Of a stretch of 64,000 nucleotides of DNA, positions 43,092-52,065 are shown in pieces. Positions within the stretch are counted from its first letter, which is position 1. Every line of letters begins with the position of its first letter. Location: assembly GCF_000399665.1 (NCBI RefSeq), contig NZ_KB976986.1:3446938-3510937 (forward strand), read 5' to 3'. The position numbers and the translations under genes are program-made. A model generated the notes under the pieces. The model was given only the letters and a program-made list of their open reading frames with translations. It had not been told where the DNA came from and did not search any database. The DNA is from Acinetobacter calcoaceticus ANC 3811 (GTDB lineage Bacteria; Pseudomonadota; Gammaproteobacteria; Pseudomonadales; Moraxellaceae).

Positions 43092-45287
43092 ATGCAAGGA
43101 CATCAAGAAAAAAGATCTGGATTAGGTCTGCTGGGTTATATATGGAACGAATGGATCTCAACATTCGTCATCCTCACTCTACTATTAATGACTCTAATCA
43201 TTGGTACCGGGGAAATGATCCACGGACAATTATTACGTATCGGGGAACGTCTTTATGGTGATCCTGCGATAGGCATGCAATATTCATTTTTGCGTGCTGA
43301 ACCTGAAAAGCCGACTTGTGATCGACATCCAAATATCGATGCACAAGTAAAAGAACAAATGAAAGCCAATGCATCTGATGATTTTTCGAGTTTCTTTGGT
43401 GCAGCATCGGAAAGTGATGTCCGTGCATCACTACTCGCTGCACAGCAACAATGTGATGAGAAATATCAGGCATATGACAAGACAATTAAATATATTGAAG
43501 CTAACCCTGGAGTGCGTACTTACCGTGCCATCGAGACAGGTTTCTTTGGTATTTTTAAATTTGGTACAGAAAATCGCGCAATTTTACTGATTTTTATGGT
43601 TCTAATTTCGGCGATTACAGCATCGTTAAAATTTCACCATATTGGCTTACGTAATCCAGCAACAAAAATAGATTACAAAGTCTATTCCATCTTTATGGTG
43701 GTAGCTAATGCTCTACTCAGTTTCTCTGTCATTAGCCAGTATCGTTCAGTTATCAATTCTGGGGTAACACCTACCTATGAAACAGTAACTATTTACTGGA
43801 TATGGATGATTCTGTTTGTTGTTCTGACTTTAATTAGTCTTTATCAACTCTTTGTTTCACCACCAGCAAAACGTGAAGGCGGAAATATTGGCTTAGCACT
43901 ACTATGTGTGCCTTTATATGCTTATATGGGTTTGATTACGGGCATAGTATTTACATTCTTTATGGATTATCCAATGGGGCAAGGGATTTACCTTGGTTTA
44001 TTGGTTGAGTTCTCAGGTATTTTCTTAAACCTTGCCTTGTTTATTTGGGCAGGTATGCTTCTAACTCAAACACGCGTTATGGACTTGTTCCTTAATGTGC
44101 TTCGTCCATGGAATTTGGCACCAGAAACCTTAACATGGTTAATTCTAATTGCAGCTGCGGTACCGACGGCTTATACAGGCGCGTCAGGTATTTTCGTTAT
44201 TGCAGCGGGTGCAATTATTTATAAAGAAGTCTGGAATGCGGGTGCTCGCCGTCAATATGCGTTGGCTGTATCTGCAATGTCAGGTTCTTTAGGTGTGGTG
44301 GTACGTCCATGTCTATTGGTCGTTTTAATTGCAATGCTTGATAGCCGTCATGTAACGTCCGATGAGCTGTTTGGGCATGGTGTTTATGTATTTTGGTTAA
44401 CTGCATTTATTTTCTTGGGTGTTTCATTACTCTTGGCTGAAGAGAAATTCCGTGTGAATTCACCAAAAGTAGCGATTCCGGGCATGATGCGCGCCTTTGT
44501 ACCTGTAATTCCATACATTTTGATTACAGCTGTTGTTCTTGCGATCTATAAATATGCGTTAGACACAGGAATGAATGAATTTACTGCACCAGTAATTTTA
44601 CCATTAGTCCTGATAGCAATGATCTTGTATGACAAAATGGTGGCGCCAAAAGAAGCTCCTGCAATTAATATTCATGAGGCGATTGTTCGTGAGCATGAAC
44701 AGAAATCACCATTCCTTCGAGCGCATGATCCACATAGTTCTCAATTCCGTCTAGGTTTTGGTGGGGCACTTCGTTTTGCAACTTCAGAAACTGTAGGCCA
44801 TATTGGTGCACTAATTATCTTGATGGCATTGTCTGCAAGCGTTGGTGGTTTAATTGAACGTTCTGAAGTGGTTGAATTATTGCCGACTCATTTAGGCAGT
44901 ATCTATATATCACTGGCATGTATTGCACTGCTACTTGCTATTATTGGTATGTGTACAGATCCATTTGGTGCTGTAATTTTAGTTGCTGCAACCATTGCGC
45001 CTGTGGCATACGAAAATGGTATTCATCCAATTCACTTCTGGATGATTGTGTTAGTTGCATTCGAATTTGGTTATGTAACCCCGCCAGTTGCGTTGAACCA
45101 TCTACTCACGCGGTTGTCCGTCGGAGATGATGAAGTGAACGCTGCTGATGCTGAAGCGAAAGAGAAGTATACAAGTTTCTACTTCCGTTATGAGCGCTGG
45201 TTGCTACCAATTATTGTCTTGTTCTCATCATTGGTATTGGTGACGTATGTGCCATATGTATTTAAGTTATTCGGTTGGTATCATTAA
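43092..45287 (+). CDS. TRAP transporter permease, fused small and large subunits
   Basis: TRAP transporters import organic acids such as C4-dicarboxylates or sialic acid using a periplasmic binding protein, a small membrane subunit (DctQ) and a large one (DctM). The 731-residue protein joins both: an N-terminal part with about four to six membrane segments, then the DctM-like part with many segments and the ends GGLIERSEVVELLP and FGYVTPPVALNHLL. A soluble insert of about 100 residues (about 45-145, charged, with two cysteines) lies in the first part and is unusual. No binding-protein gene is adjacent. Substrate unknown. Confidence 0.82.
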   Translation: MQGHQEKRSGLGLLGYIWNEWISTFVILTLLLMTLIIGTGEMIHGQLLRIGERLYGDPAIGMQYSFLRAEPEKPTCDRHPNIDAQVKEQMKANASDDFSSFFGAASESDVRASLLAAQQQCDEKYQAYDKTIKYIEANPGVRTYRAIETGFFGIFKFGTENRAILLIFMVLISAITASLKFHHIGLRNPATKIDYKVYSIFMVVANALLSFSVISQYRSVINSGVTPTYETVTIYWIWMILFVVLTLISLYQLFVSPPAKREGGNIGLALLCVPLYAYMGLITGIVFTFFMDYPMGQGIYLGLLVEFSGIFLNLALFIWAGMLLTQTRVMDLFLNVLRPWNLAPETLTWLILIAAAVPTAYTGASGIFVIAAGAIIYKEVWNAGARRQYALAVSAMSGSLGVVVRPCLLVVLIAMLDSRHVTSDELFGHGVYVFWLTAFIFLGVSLLLAEEKFRVNSPKVAIPGMMRAFVPVIPYILITAVVLAIYKYALDTGMNEFTAPVILPLVLIAMILYDKMVAPKEAPAINIHEAIVREHEQKSPFLRAHDPHSSQFRLGFGGALRFATSETVGHIGALIILMALSASVGGLIERSEVVELLPTHLGSIYISLACIALLLAIIGMCTDPFGAVILVAATIAPVAYENGIHPIHFWMIVLVAFEFGYVTPPVALNHLLTRLSVGDDEVNAADAEAKEKYTSFYFRYERWLLPIIVLFSSLVLVTYVPYVFKLFGWYH

Positions 45288-45310
45288 CTTAAATTAAAGT
45301 ATCGGTTATA

Positions 45311-45342
45311 CAAAAAGCCTTCCTAAATGGAGGGCTTTTTTA
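45311..45342 (+). terminator. terminator after the TRAP permease
   Basis: AAAGCCTTCC/GGAGGGCTTT stem (with one G-U) followed by T6. Confidence 0.8.
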
Positions 45343-45398
45343 GTCAGAGAATTCAGTAAATTTAGGAAAAAGATGACTAGAGTTATTTTAGTTAAAAT

Positions 45399-45432
45399 AA
45401 AAAAAGCTAAAGTTATCTATCTTTAGCTTTTT
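45399..45432. terminator. bidirectional terminator before the 45450 gene end
   Basis: AAAAAGCTAAAG and CTTTAGCTTTTT pair with an eight-base loop between convergent genes. Confidence 0.8.
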
Positions 45433-45449
45433 AAGTTCCCATTGAAAAA

Positions 45450-45875
45450 CTATTGCTGTTTGAGCTGAGCTTCAAGCAATTTAACTTGTTCTTCTTTGAG
45501 TTTGGTTAATTGATCTGCATCTGCATGCTGAGCTTTTAACGAACTTTCCTGATCTTGCAACTGACGATGGATGTCATCGAGTTTAGACACTTCCTCTTTT
45601 GCTAACGACTCTTGAGCAGGGACAGGCTGTTTAAGTACATCTTCATTCACAAGTTGTTGTGAACTGGCAGCCTCTGCTACTGGTTCGGAACCTGATGATG
45701 GATCAGGGATTTTAGCAGGAGCGGGTGTCGAAACAGGTTGAGGATCAACCATTGGTGCAGATGACTCGGTTTTTTTGAAAAACCATTGTGCAGCGAAAAA
45801 AAGCACTACAAGAATGCTTAAGCCCCCAATTAAAATCCACAATAGTTTTGAGTTTTGTTTTCTTTGTAGTGGCAT
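45450..45875 (-). CDS. small anchored protein with coiled-coil tail, unknown function
   Basis: The 141-residue protein has a short basic start (MPLQRKQNSK), one membrane segment (about residues 11-31), a Pro/Ala/Ser-rich linker (residues 38-70) and a charged helical end rich in Glu, Gln and Lys that looks coiled-coil (about 90-141). The form suggests a periplasm-facing tether or a scaffold. No named family is recognised. It lies 11 bases downstream of the zinc-ribbon gene and probably shares its transcript. Confidence 0.6.
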   Translation of the reverse strand: MPLQRKQNSKLLWILIGGLSILVVLFFAAQWFFKKTESSAPMVDPQPVSTPAPAKIPDPSSGSEPVAEAASSQQLVNEDVLKQPVPAQESLAKEEVSKLDDIHRQLQDQESSLKAQHADADQLTKLKEEQVKLLEAQLKQQ

Positions 45876-45886
45876 CTTTAAGACCT

Positions 45887-46096
45887 TTAGTCAGGACGAC
45901 GAGGCTTGAACTGTATTACTCCAACTTCATCAGGTACAGCAGGTGTTTCAGGCTCATCAATATGAGTCGGACGATTTTCGCTATAACCGCATTCGATACA
46001 TTCAATCCATTCGTCTTCAGCGGTGGTTAGCATGACAATCCGATCTGTTGCTTCACATTTTGGACATTTAGCCCCAGCAATGAAACGTTTTTTCAT
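45887..46096 (-). CDS. YheV-like zinc-ribbon protein (DUF2387)
   Basis: The 69-residue protein has a zinc ribbon: CPKC near residue 11 and CIEC near 33, with the MKKRFIAGAKCPKC start typical of the YheV/DUF2387 family. The function of that family is unknown. The ATG at 46096 is the family start; the frame is open to a GTG at 46114. It lies 40 bases downstream of prlC. Confidence 0.75.
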   Translation of the reverse strand: MKKRFIAGAKCPKCEATDRIVMLTTAEDEWIECIECGYSENRPTHIDEPETPAVPDEVGVIQFKPRRPD

Positions 46097-46136
46097 CTTT
46101 ATCACCCTAACCACACGATCAATTTAGGCCCATAGT

Positions 46137-48176
46137 TTAAGCGGTTTTGCTGTCATTCGTCCAACCTTGATGACGTAACAATGCATCAATTTTAGGTTCA
46201 CGGCCACGGAAACTTACAAATGCTTCAAGTGCAGTGTCTTTACCACCCACTGCTAAAATTGCCTGACGGAATTCTTTGCCAGTTTGAGTGTTGAAAATAC
46301 CTTCATGTTCAAAACGATCAAATGCATCACTCGCTAAAACTTCTGCCCATTTGTAAGAGTAATAGCCAGCCGCATAACCACCAGCAAAAATATGACTGAA
46401 GCTATGTTGAAAGCGATTGTATTCAACAGCTGGAACGACTGCATATTGTTTACGAATGTCGTTTAAAGTTTGCTGAATTTGCTCACTGTTCAGTGCAGGT
46501 GTTTTTGTATGGATGGTCAGGTCAAACAATGCAAATTCAAGCTGACGTAAAGTTTGCATACCAGACTGGAAGAAACGAGCATTTAATAAAGCATCAAGTA
46601 ATTCTTGCGGTAAAGTTTGTTTGCTCTCAGTGTGCTCACTTAAAACATCTAAACTTTCTTTATCCCAAGACCAGAATTCCATGAACTGGCTTGGCAGCTC
46701 AACCGCATCCCAAGCAACACCATGAGTTCCTGCAACTGAAATATTATCTACTTCAGTTAGCATGTGATGTAAACCATGTCCAAACTCATGGAATAAAGTG
46801 ATTACTTCATCATGGGTGAGTAAAGCAGGCTGATCACCTACTGGAGGAGTGAAGTTACATACCATGTAGCAAATTGGTTTTTGTAAACCATGAACAGTTT
46901 GCATGCGTGAGCGGAAACCACTCATCCATGCGCCGCCTCTTTTACCAGTACGCGCGTATAAATCAAAAAAGAAACCACCAACCACTTGACCTTGGTCTTC
47001 TAACTCAAAATAACGTGCATCTGGATGCCAAACTGGAGCTTCACGCTCAACGATGTTAATACCGTATAAGCGCTGCACGATCTGGAATAAGCCCTGAATG
47101 ACTTTAGGTGCAGGGAAATAAGGTTTTAATGCTTCTTGCGATAAGTTGAATTGTTGCTGTTTAAGCTTTTCAGAGTAGTAAGTGCTATCCCAAGGTTTAA
47201 GTTCATCAACTCCATCTTGTTTGGCAATCTCTTGTAGTTCAGCAATCTCTTGAAGAGCAGGAGTACGCGCATGCTCAGCGAGATCAACCAAAAACTCATG
47301 TACTGTTTTTATATCTGGCGCCATCTTGCTTGCAAGAGAATATTCAGCATAGTTATTGAAACCAAGTAGTTTCGCCATTTCCTGACGAAGACTTAAAATT
47401 TCTTCCATAATTTTGCTGTTATCAAACTCAGTTTGTTCCGACTGATCAGATGCACGAGTGACATAGGCTCTATAAAGCTCTTCACGCAAAGCGCGGTCAT
47501 CTGCATAGGTCATGATTGCAAAATAAGCGGGGAAATCTAGAGTTGCTACAGCTTGATCGAGTTCACGTTGTTTCCCGTACTGTTTTAATAACTCAACATT
47601 ACTTTCTGGGAGACCTTTTAGCTCAGCTTCTGTAAGTGGTTTAAAGTAAGCTTGGGTGGCATCAAGTACATGGTTAGAAAAATCAGAAGAAAGCTGTGAA
47701 AGACGGGCAGAAATATCTGCATAGCGTTTTTTCTCTTCGCCCTCTAAAGCCACACTAGAAAGTTTAAAATCACGTAAAGCGAGTCGAATAGCACTTTGTT
47801 GGGCTGGACTAAGAGATGTATAACCCTGACCATCATGAATATGCTGATAAGTTTGATAGAGAGCGGTGTGTTGACCAAGTTGAGTGTAATATTCACTCAA
47901 AGCGGGTAATAATGATTGATAAACCTCTCTGGTTTCAGCATTGCTCATTACTGCATTTAAATGTGATAAAACACCCCATGATTCACTGAGGTTGTTTTCA
48001 AGAGTATCGACTTGTTCAAGTACTGCAAGTTGTTGAGCGGTATCGCTAGGTACAACTGTAAGTGTATTTAAAAATTCTTGGCCTGCTTGAATCGCTTGTT
48101 GGATGTCTTGTTTTAAATTTTCTAATTCAATTTGATCAAAACGCGGTGTTGGTAAGGTCGCTTGTTGGAAAGTCAT
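46137..48176 (-). CDS. prlC: PrlC, oligopeptidase A
   Basis: PrlC is a cytoplasmic M3-family zinc metallopeptidase that degrades signal peptides and short peptides. The 679-residue length matches E. coli PrlC (680). The zinc site HEFGH lies near residue 462 (LFHEFGHGLHHML), with the third ligand Glu in the following VELPSQFMEFW. The ATG at 48176 gives the family start; an ATG at 48191 is in frame. It lies upstream of the zinc-ribbon and coiled-coil genes and may form an operon with them. Confidence 0.93.
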   Translation of the reverse strand: MTFQQATLPTPRFDQIELENLKQDIQQAIQAGQEFLNTLTVVPSDTAQQLAVLEQVDTLENNLSESWGVLSHLNAVMSNAETREVYQSLLPALSEYYTQLGQHTALYQTYQHIHDGQGYTSLSPAQQSAIRLALRDFKLSSVALEGEEKKRYADISARLSQLSSDFSNHVLDATQAYFKPLTEAELKGLPESNVELLKQYGKQRELDQAVATLDFPAYFAIMTYADDRALREELYRAYVTRASDQSEQTEFDNSKIMEEILSLRQEMAKLLGFNNYAEYSLASKMAPDIKTVHEFLVDLAEHARTPALQEIAELQEIAKQDGVDELKPWDSTYYSEKLKQQQFNLSQEALKPYFPAPKVIQGLFQIVQRLYGINIVEREAPVWHPDARYFELEDQGQVVGGFFFDLYARTGKRGGAWMSGFRSRMQTVHGLQKPICYMVCNFTPPVGDQPALLTHDEVITLFHEFGHGLHHMLTEVDNISVAGTHGVAWDAVELPSQFMEFWSWDKESLDVLSEHTESKQTLPQELLDALLNARFFQSGMQTLRQLEFALFDLTIHTKTPALNSEQIQQTLNDIRKQYAVVPAVEYNRFQHSFSHIFAGGYAAGYYSYKWAEVLASDAFDRFEHEGIFNTQTGKEFRQAILAVGGKDTALEAFVSFRGREPKIDALLRHQGWTNDSKTA

Positions 48177-48265
48177 TGCTGTGAGCCACATTATTTTTTA
48201 AACATGTTATTAGATGTAGGTCCTCTCAAGCCAGAAATCAAGTTTAATGTGCAAAATAACCTTTT

Positions 48266-48302
48266 TAAAAAGAAATAAGCCTCACATTGGAGGCTTATTT
48301 CT
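48266..48302 (-). terminator. terminator of rnr
   Basis: On the minus strand a 13-base-pair stem (AGAAATAAGCCTC/GAGGCTTATTTCT) runs into a short T run, 25 bases after the rnr stop. Confidence 0.8.
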
Positions 48303-48326
48303 GAATTAGCTACATCTATTGTTTAA

Positions 48327-50741
48327 TTATTCAGCCTTTGATTTCGCATTGGCCTTTTTCTTTTTAGGCTTAGACTTTTTCTTTACTTTTTCTGGTTTAC
48401 TTTCTGCTTTTGGAGTAGTTTTTTTACCAGGCTTTTTAGTATAAGAATTAGACTTAGCTTTTTCCTTCTTTTTGTGAACTGGTTTTTCGCCATCACTACT
48501 TGTTGGTTTGCTGAAAACTTCTTCAGTTGCCTGTGGAGATGTTTTCGTTGTGCGTGGAGCTCGGCTACGAACGACTCGTCCCGCATGCGTGACTTGTTGA
48601 AGAAGCTGGAAGTCAATTTTACGTTCTTCCAGATTTACACCAGCAACCTGAATTTTAACTTCATCACCCAAACCAAAAACTTGACCACGATTTTGACCTA
48701 CAAGATTTTGGCTCGCTTGGTCATAAATAAAGAAGTCATCACCAAGTTGGCTAATATGAATCATGCCATCGACATATAAATCTTTAAGTGTCACGAATAA
48801 ACCAAATTCGGTCACTGCACTTACGATACCAATAAACTCTTCACCCAAATGCTGTTGCATATAGTGACATTTCAACCAAGTCGTTACGCTACGAGAAGCT
48901 TCATCTGCACGGCGTTCAGTTTTAGAAAAATGTTCACCAGCAGCATCTAGTGCGGCACCAGAGAGAGGAGAAGGTTTTTGTTTTAAGTGTGCCTTAATAG
49001 CACGGTGTAACAATAAATCTGGGTAACGACGGATTGGCGAAGTGAAATGAGTATAAGCTTCATACGCTAAACCATAGTGTCCCGCATTTTTTGCACCATA
49101 ATAAGCTTGCATCATTGAGCGTAATAAAACGGCATGAATGCTTGGTGCATCAATACGGTCTTTGGTTGCTTCAATAACTCTTTGATAATCTGCTTGAGTT
49201 GGCTGGTCAGAGAAGGGTAGACCAAGTAATTTCACAAAGTCTTTTACTTTCTGAATACGTGAAAACTCAGGAGCTTCATGCACGCGATATAACATTGGAA
49301 TATCATGTTCTAATGCATATTCAGCCGCAGCAACGTTAGCAAGCAACATACATTCTTCAATAAGCTTATGTGCTTCATTACGTGTACGTGGCAAAATTTC
49401 TTTAATCCCGCCAAGCTCATCAAAAGTCATGTACGTTTCAATGGTTTCAAATTCCATTGCATGACGGTCAGCACGCAAGTTTTTCAAAATTTGATAAAGC
49501 TGGAAAAGCGTATTTAAAGATTTATGAACATCACGATCTTTTGGAATCGCATCTGTTGCACCTTCAAAATATTGCGCTACCTGTGTATAGGTCAAACGCG
49601 CTTTTGAGTGCATAACTGACGGATAAAACTCATAGCTAGTTACACGGCCTGTACGGGAGAGTTTAAGGTCACAAACCATACATAGGCGGTCTACGTGAGG
49701 GTTCAGAGAACACAAGCCGTTTGACAAAGCCTCTGGTAGCATCGGTAATACAAAGTGTGGAAAGTATACCGAAGTGCCTCGTTCCTCAGCTTCTTCATTG
49801 AGGGCTGAATTTAAGCGAACATAATGGCTTACATCGGCAATTGCAACTACAACGCGGTAACCACCACCCGGACGTTTCTCTGCATAAACGGCATCGTCAA
49901 AATCTCGAGCGTCTTCACCATCAATCGTAACTAATGCTAAATCTCTTAAATCAATGCGGCCTTCACGATCTTGAGCAGATGGCTCTTTAAAACTTTCTGC
50001 TTCTTTTAATACCTGATCTGGAAACTCATATGGCAAACCAAATTCAAGAATGGTTTGTGGAATAATAATTTCTGTATCAGCTTTGTCCGCCATAGACTGA
50101 ATAATATGCGCCGTTGAAAACTCTTCGCGGGTCGGATAAGTATCAATTGCAACACGCAGCATATCGCCAACATTCGCTTCAGCATGTTTTACGAGTTCTT
50201 TTTCCAAAGGAATAGGCTGGTGCTGATTAGGATTATTGGGTTGAATAAAATATTCGCCATCGTGAACGGACAATTTACCGATCAATTGTTTGACGCGATG
50301 TTGTAAAACTTCTGTGATAAAACCCCAAGGTTTACCTTTGCGGTCTACTGAAGTCTGGCGCACTCTAACTCGATCGCCATTAAAGACTAAACGTAATTCA
50401 CGTTCAGGAAGTAAAAGGTCAGTTTGACCATCAATATGTGCTGTACCTAAACCTTTACTATTAATATAGACAGTTGCTTCATATGTTGGTTGATCTGCCA
50501 CCAACTGAAATTTAAAACCGTCTTTCATGATTTGACCATCACGAACCATAGCACTTAAACGATGACTTAACGCTTCGATACTTTTTTGGTCATGAATATT
50601 AAAATGATCGACAAGCTCTGCATGAGATTGTGGTGTTTGAACCTGCTCCAATGTATCTAAAATAAGAGTACGGCTTGGAATAGGATTGTCATAACGTTCA
50701 GCTTCAGCTTTCGCTTCAGGGTCAGCCCAGTTTTTTGTCAT
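48327..50741 (-). CDS. rnr: RNase R, 3'-5' exoribonuclease
   Basis: RNase R degrades structured RNA, matures tmRNA and is induced by cold and stationary phase. The 804-residue protein shows the N-terminal helix-turn-helix and cold-shock domains, the RNB catalytic centre with the acidic cluster DGEDARDFDDAV (about 275-286), the S1 domain (IGIVSAVTEFGLFVTLKDLYVDGMIH) and a Lys-rich tail (KKKSKPKKKKANAK) typical of RNase R. The ATG at 50741 is preferred; a GTG at 50756 is in frame. A promoter pointing at the tRNA genes lies upstream on the other strand. Confidence 0.93.
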   Translation of the reverse strand: MTKNWADPEAKAEAERYDNPIPSRTLILDTLEQVQTPQSHAELVDHFNIHDQKSIEALSHRLSAMVRDGQIMKDGFKFQLVADQPTYEATVYINSKGLGTAHIDGQTDLLLPERELRLVFNGDRVRVRQTSVDRKGKPWGFITEVLQHRVKQLIGKLSVHDGEYFIQPNNPNQHQPIPLEKELVKHAEANVGDMLRVAIDTYPTREEFSTAHIIQSMADKADTEIIIPQTILEFGLPYEFPDQVLKEAESFKEPSAQDREGRIDLRDLALVTIDGEDARDFDDAVYAEKRPGGGYRVVVAIADVSHYVRLNSALNEEAEERGTSVYFPHFVLPMLPEALSNGLCSLNPHVDRLCMVCDLKLSRTGRVTSYEFYPSVMHSKARLTYTQVAQYFEGATDAIPKDRDVHKSLNTLFQLYQILKNLRADRHAMEFETIETYMTFDELGGIKEILPRTRNEAHKLIEECMLLANVAAAEYALEHDIPMLYRVHEAPEFSRIQKVKDFVKLLGLPFSDQPTQADYQRVIEATKDRIDAPSIHAVLLRSMMQAYYGAKNAGHYGLAYEAYTHFTSPIRRYPDLLLHRAIKAHLKQKPSPLSGAALDAAGEHFSKTERRADEASRSVTTWLKCHYMQQHLGEEFIGIVSAVTEFGLFVTLKDLYVDGMIHISQLGDDFFIYDQASQNLVGQNRGQVFGLGDEVKIQVAGVNLEERKIDFQLLQQVTHAGRVVRSRAPRTTKTSPQATEEVFSKPTSSDGEKPVHKKKEKAKSNSYTKKPGKKTTPKAESKPEKVKKKSKPKKKKANAKSKAE

Positions 50742-50960
50742 GTCGTTTGGTTTCACGCTTGGCAGATAAGTTTAGCATAAGCCATGCAGACCCGAACTGC
50801 ACGTTTAGGTTTGCAATAATGTGTTATGCACTACAGTATTTTGATGAAGAAATAATATCTATCTTAACAAGCGTTTGATCGAAAAAGACGAAAATAATGA
50901 GTAAATTGCTTAAAAAGTAATTCATTGAACTAAAAAACAAGAAAATTTCAGTATGATGAC

Positions 50961-50989
50961 TTGATCAATGTGGTTTTAGTTTGTATTAT
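50961..50989 (+). promoter_or_regulatory. promoter of the tRNA-Ser / tRNA-Arg cluster
   Basis: TTGATC and TATTAT are 17 bases apart, and a GC-rich block (GGCGGC) follows, as is usual for stable-RNA promoters. It lies 14 bases before the tRNA-Ser. Confidence 0.75.
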
Positions 50990-51002
50990 GGCGGCTCGTT
51001 CC

Positions 51003-51093
51003 GGTGAGGTGGATGAGTGGCTGAAATCACTTCCCTGCTAAGGAAGCATACCTATTACTGGTATCGAGGGTTCGAATCCCTCTCTCACCGCCA
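51003..51093 (+). tRNA. tRNA-Ser (GCT anticodon)
   Basis: The 91-base sequence folds as a cloverleaf with a long variable arm, as for Ser tRNAs. The acceptor stem GGTGAGG/CTCACC is closed, the anticodon loop CTGCTAA carries GCT (reading AGC/AGU), the T arm has GGTTCGAATCCC, and CCA is encoded at 51091-51093. Confidence 0.95.
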
Positions 51094-51102
51094 TTACTTA
51101 AT

Positions 51103-51179
51103 GCGCTCATAGCTCAGCTGGATAGAGCACTTGGCTACGAACTAAGGGGTCGGGAGTTCGAATCTCTCTGAGCGCACCA
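51103..51179 (+). tRNA. tRNA-Arg (ACG anticodon), copy 1
   Basis: The 77-base gene has acceptor arm GCGCTCA/TGAGCGC, D loop AGCTGGATA, anticodon loop CTACGAA (ACG, decoded after A-to-I editing by TadA), T arm GAGTTCGAATCTC, and encoded CCA. The sequence is identical to two further copies. Confidence 0.96.
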
Positions 51180-51218
51180 AGTAAAATAGAACGAATCGCT
51201 GAAAGGCACACAAGTTAC

Positions 51219-51295
51219 GCGCTCATAGCTCAGCTGGATAGAGCACTTGGCTACGAACTAAGGGGTCGGGAGTTCGAATCTCTCTGAGCGCACCA
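51219..51295 (+). tRNA. tRNA-Arg (ACG anticodon), copy 2
   Basis: Identical in sequence to copy 1; 40 bases separate them. Its flanking bases (AAGTTACGCGCTC before, ACTTGAAGAATTAACCGC after) are shared with copy 3 at 54936, which marks copies 2 and 3 as ends of a longer direct repeat. Confidence 0.96.
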
Positions 51296-51307
51296 ACTTG
51301 AAGAATT

Positions 51308-51331
51308 AACCGCTTTTATAGCGGTTTTTTT
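51308..51331 (+). terminator. terminator of the first tRNA cluster
   Basis: AACCGC/GCGGTT stem with a seven-base loop followed by T7. Confidence 0.85.
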
Positions 51332-51402
51332 GTGCTTGTTTTTTGGTAATTTTAAAAAAATCTAAATTTATAACTTTTTAATTATATTAGAGATAATCAT
51401 AA

Positions 51403-51996
51403 ATGAATCTAGCTTTATTTGATTTTGATGGCACCATCACTCACAACGACACATTCAGCTTATTTCTTAAATTTTCTTTAGACAGAAAAACCCAACTCGT
51501 CGGTGGTATTCGACTTGCACCCTATATCGCTGGCTATAAACTTGGTTGGGTAACGGATAAAACTATTCGAACTAAGCTCTGCCAAATAGGATATGTAGGC
51601 TATGACGCGAACTCACTAAAAGATATGGGACAAGAGTTTGCTAAAAAGGTACTTCCTACATGTGTTCGTGAAAATGCTTTGGAGCGTATTCTCTGGCATA
51701 AAGAGCAAGGCGATCAGATTGTTGTTGTATCAGCATCATTAGGTGTTTATTTAGAAAGTTGGTGTCATTCTTTAGGTTTAGATGTTATATGCAATCAACT
51801 TGAAATACATAATGGTATTTTAACAGGTCATTTTATTGATGGTGATTGTGGTTATTTAGAAAAAGTAAATAGAATAAAAAATAAATATGATTTAACCCAA
51901 TATCCTACAATTTATGCTTATGGTGATACTCCTAATGATTATGCAATGTTGGAGTTAGCACATAAAAAATATTATAGATGGCAAGAGATTGATTAG
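51403..51996 (+). CDS. HAD-IB family phosphatase
   Basis: The 197-residue protein is a HAD phosphatase of the SerB-like IB group. The four motifs are visible: DFDGT (residues 7-11), VVVSASLG (about 106-113), K in the YLEKVNRIKN region (about 150-159) and GDTPNDYAML (about 174-183). It has no membrane segment at the N-terminus apart from a mildly hydrophobic cap. Possible substrates are phosphoserine, phosphatidylglycerophosphate or another small phosphate; the sequence does not decide. It lies between two tRNA-Arg repeats and stops before a shared terminator. Confidence 0.8.
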   Translation: MNLALFDFDGTITHNDTFSLFLKFSLDRKTQLVGGIRLAPYIAGYKLGWVTDKTIRTKLCQIGYVGYDANSLKDMGQEFAKKVLPTCVRENALERILWHKEQGDQIVVVSASLGVYLESWCHSLGLDVICNQLEIHNGILTGHFIDGDCGYLEKVNRIKNKYDLTQYPTIYAYGDTPNDYAMLELAHKKYYRWQEID

Positions 51997-52026
51997 TACT
52001 AATTAATATTAGGAACTATATTAAAT

Positions 52027-52058
52027 AAGGAAGCCACTTTTATAAGTGGCTTCCTTTT
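52027..52058. terminator. bidirectional terminator between the HAD and repeat-protein genes
   Basis: AAGGAAGCCACTT and AAGTGGCTTCCTT form a perfect 13-base-pair stem with a four-base loop between convergent genes. Confidence 0.9.
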
Positions 52059-52065
52059 AATGATA

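Noticed and set aside
42983..43261. 92-codon reading frame before and across the start of the TRAP permease
   Set aside because: It overlaps the permease start in another phase, and its product looks like random translation with no membrane or domain pattern.
51103..51295. Adjacent identical tRNA-Arg copies as a possible CRISPR or phage attachment array
   Set aside because: The two sequences are complete tRNA genes with cloverleaf and CCA; there is no spacer-repeat pattern or integrase.
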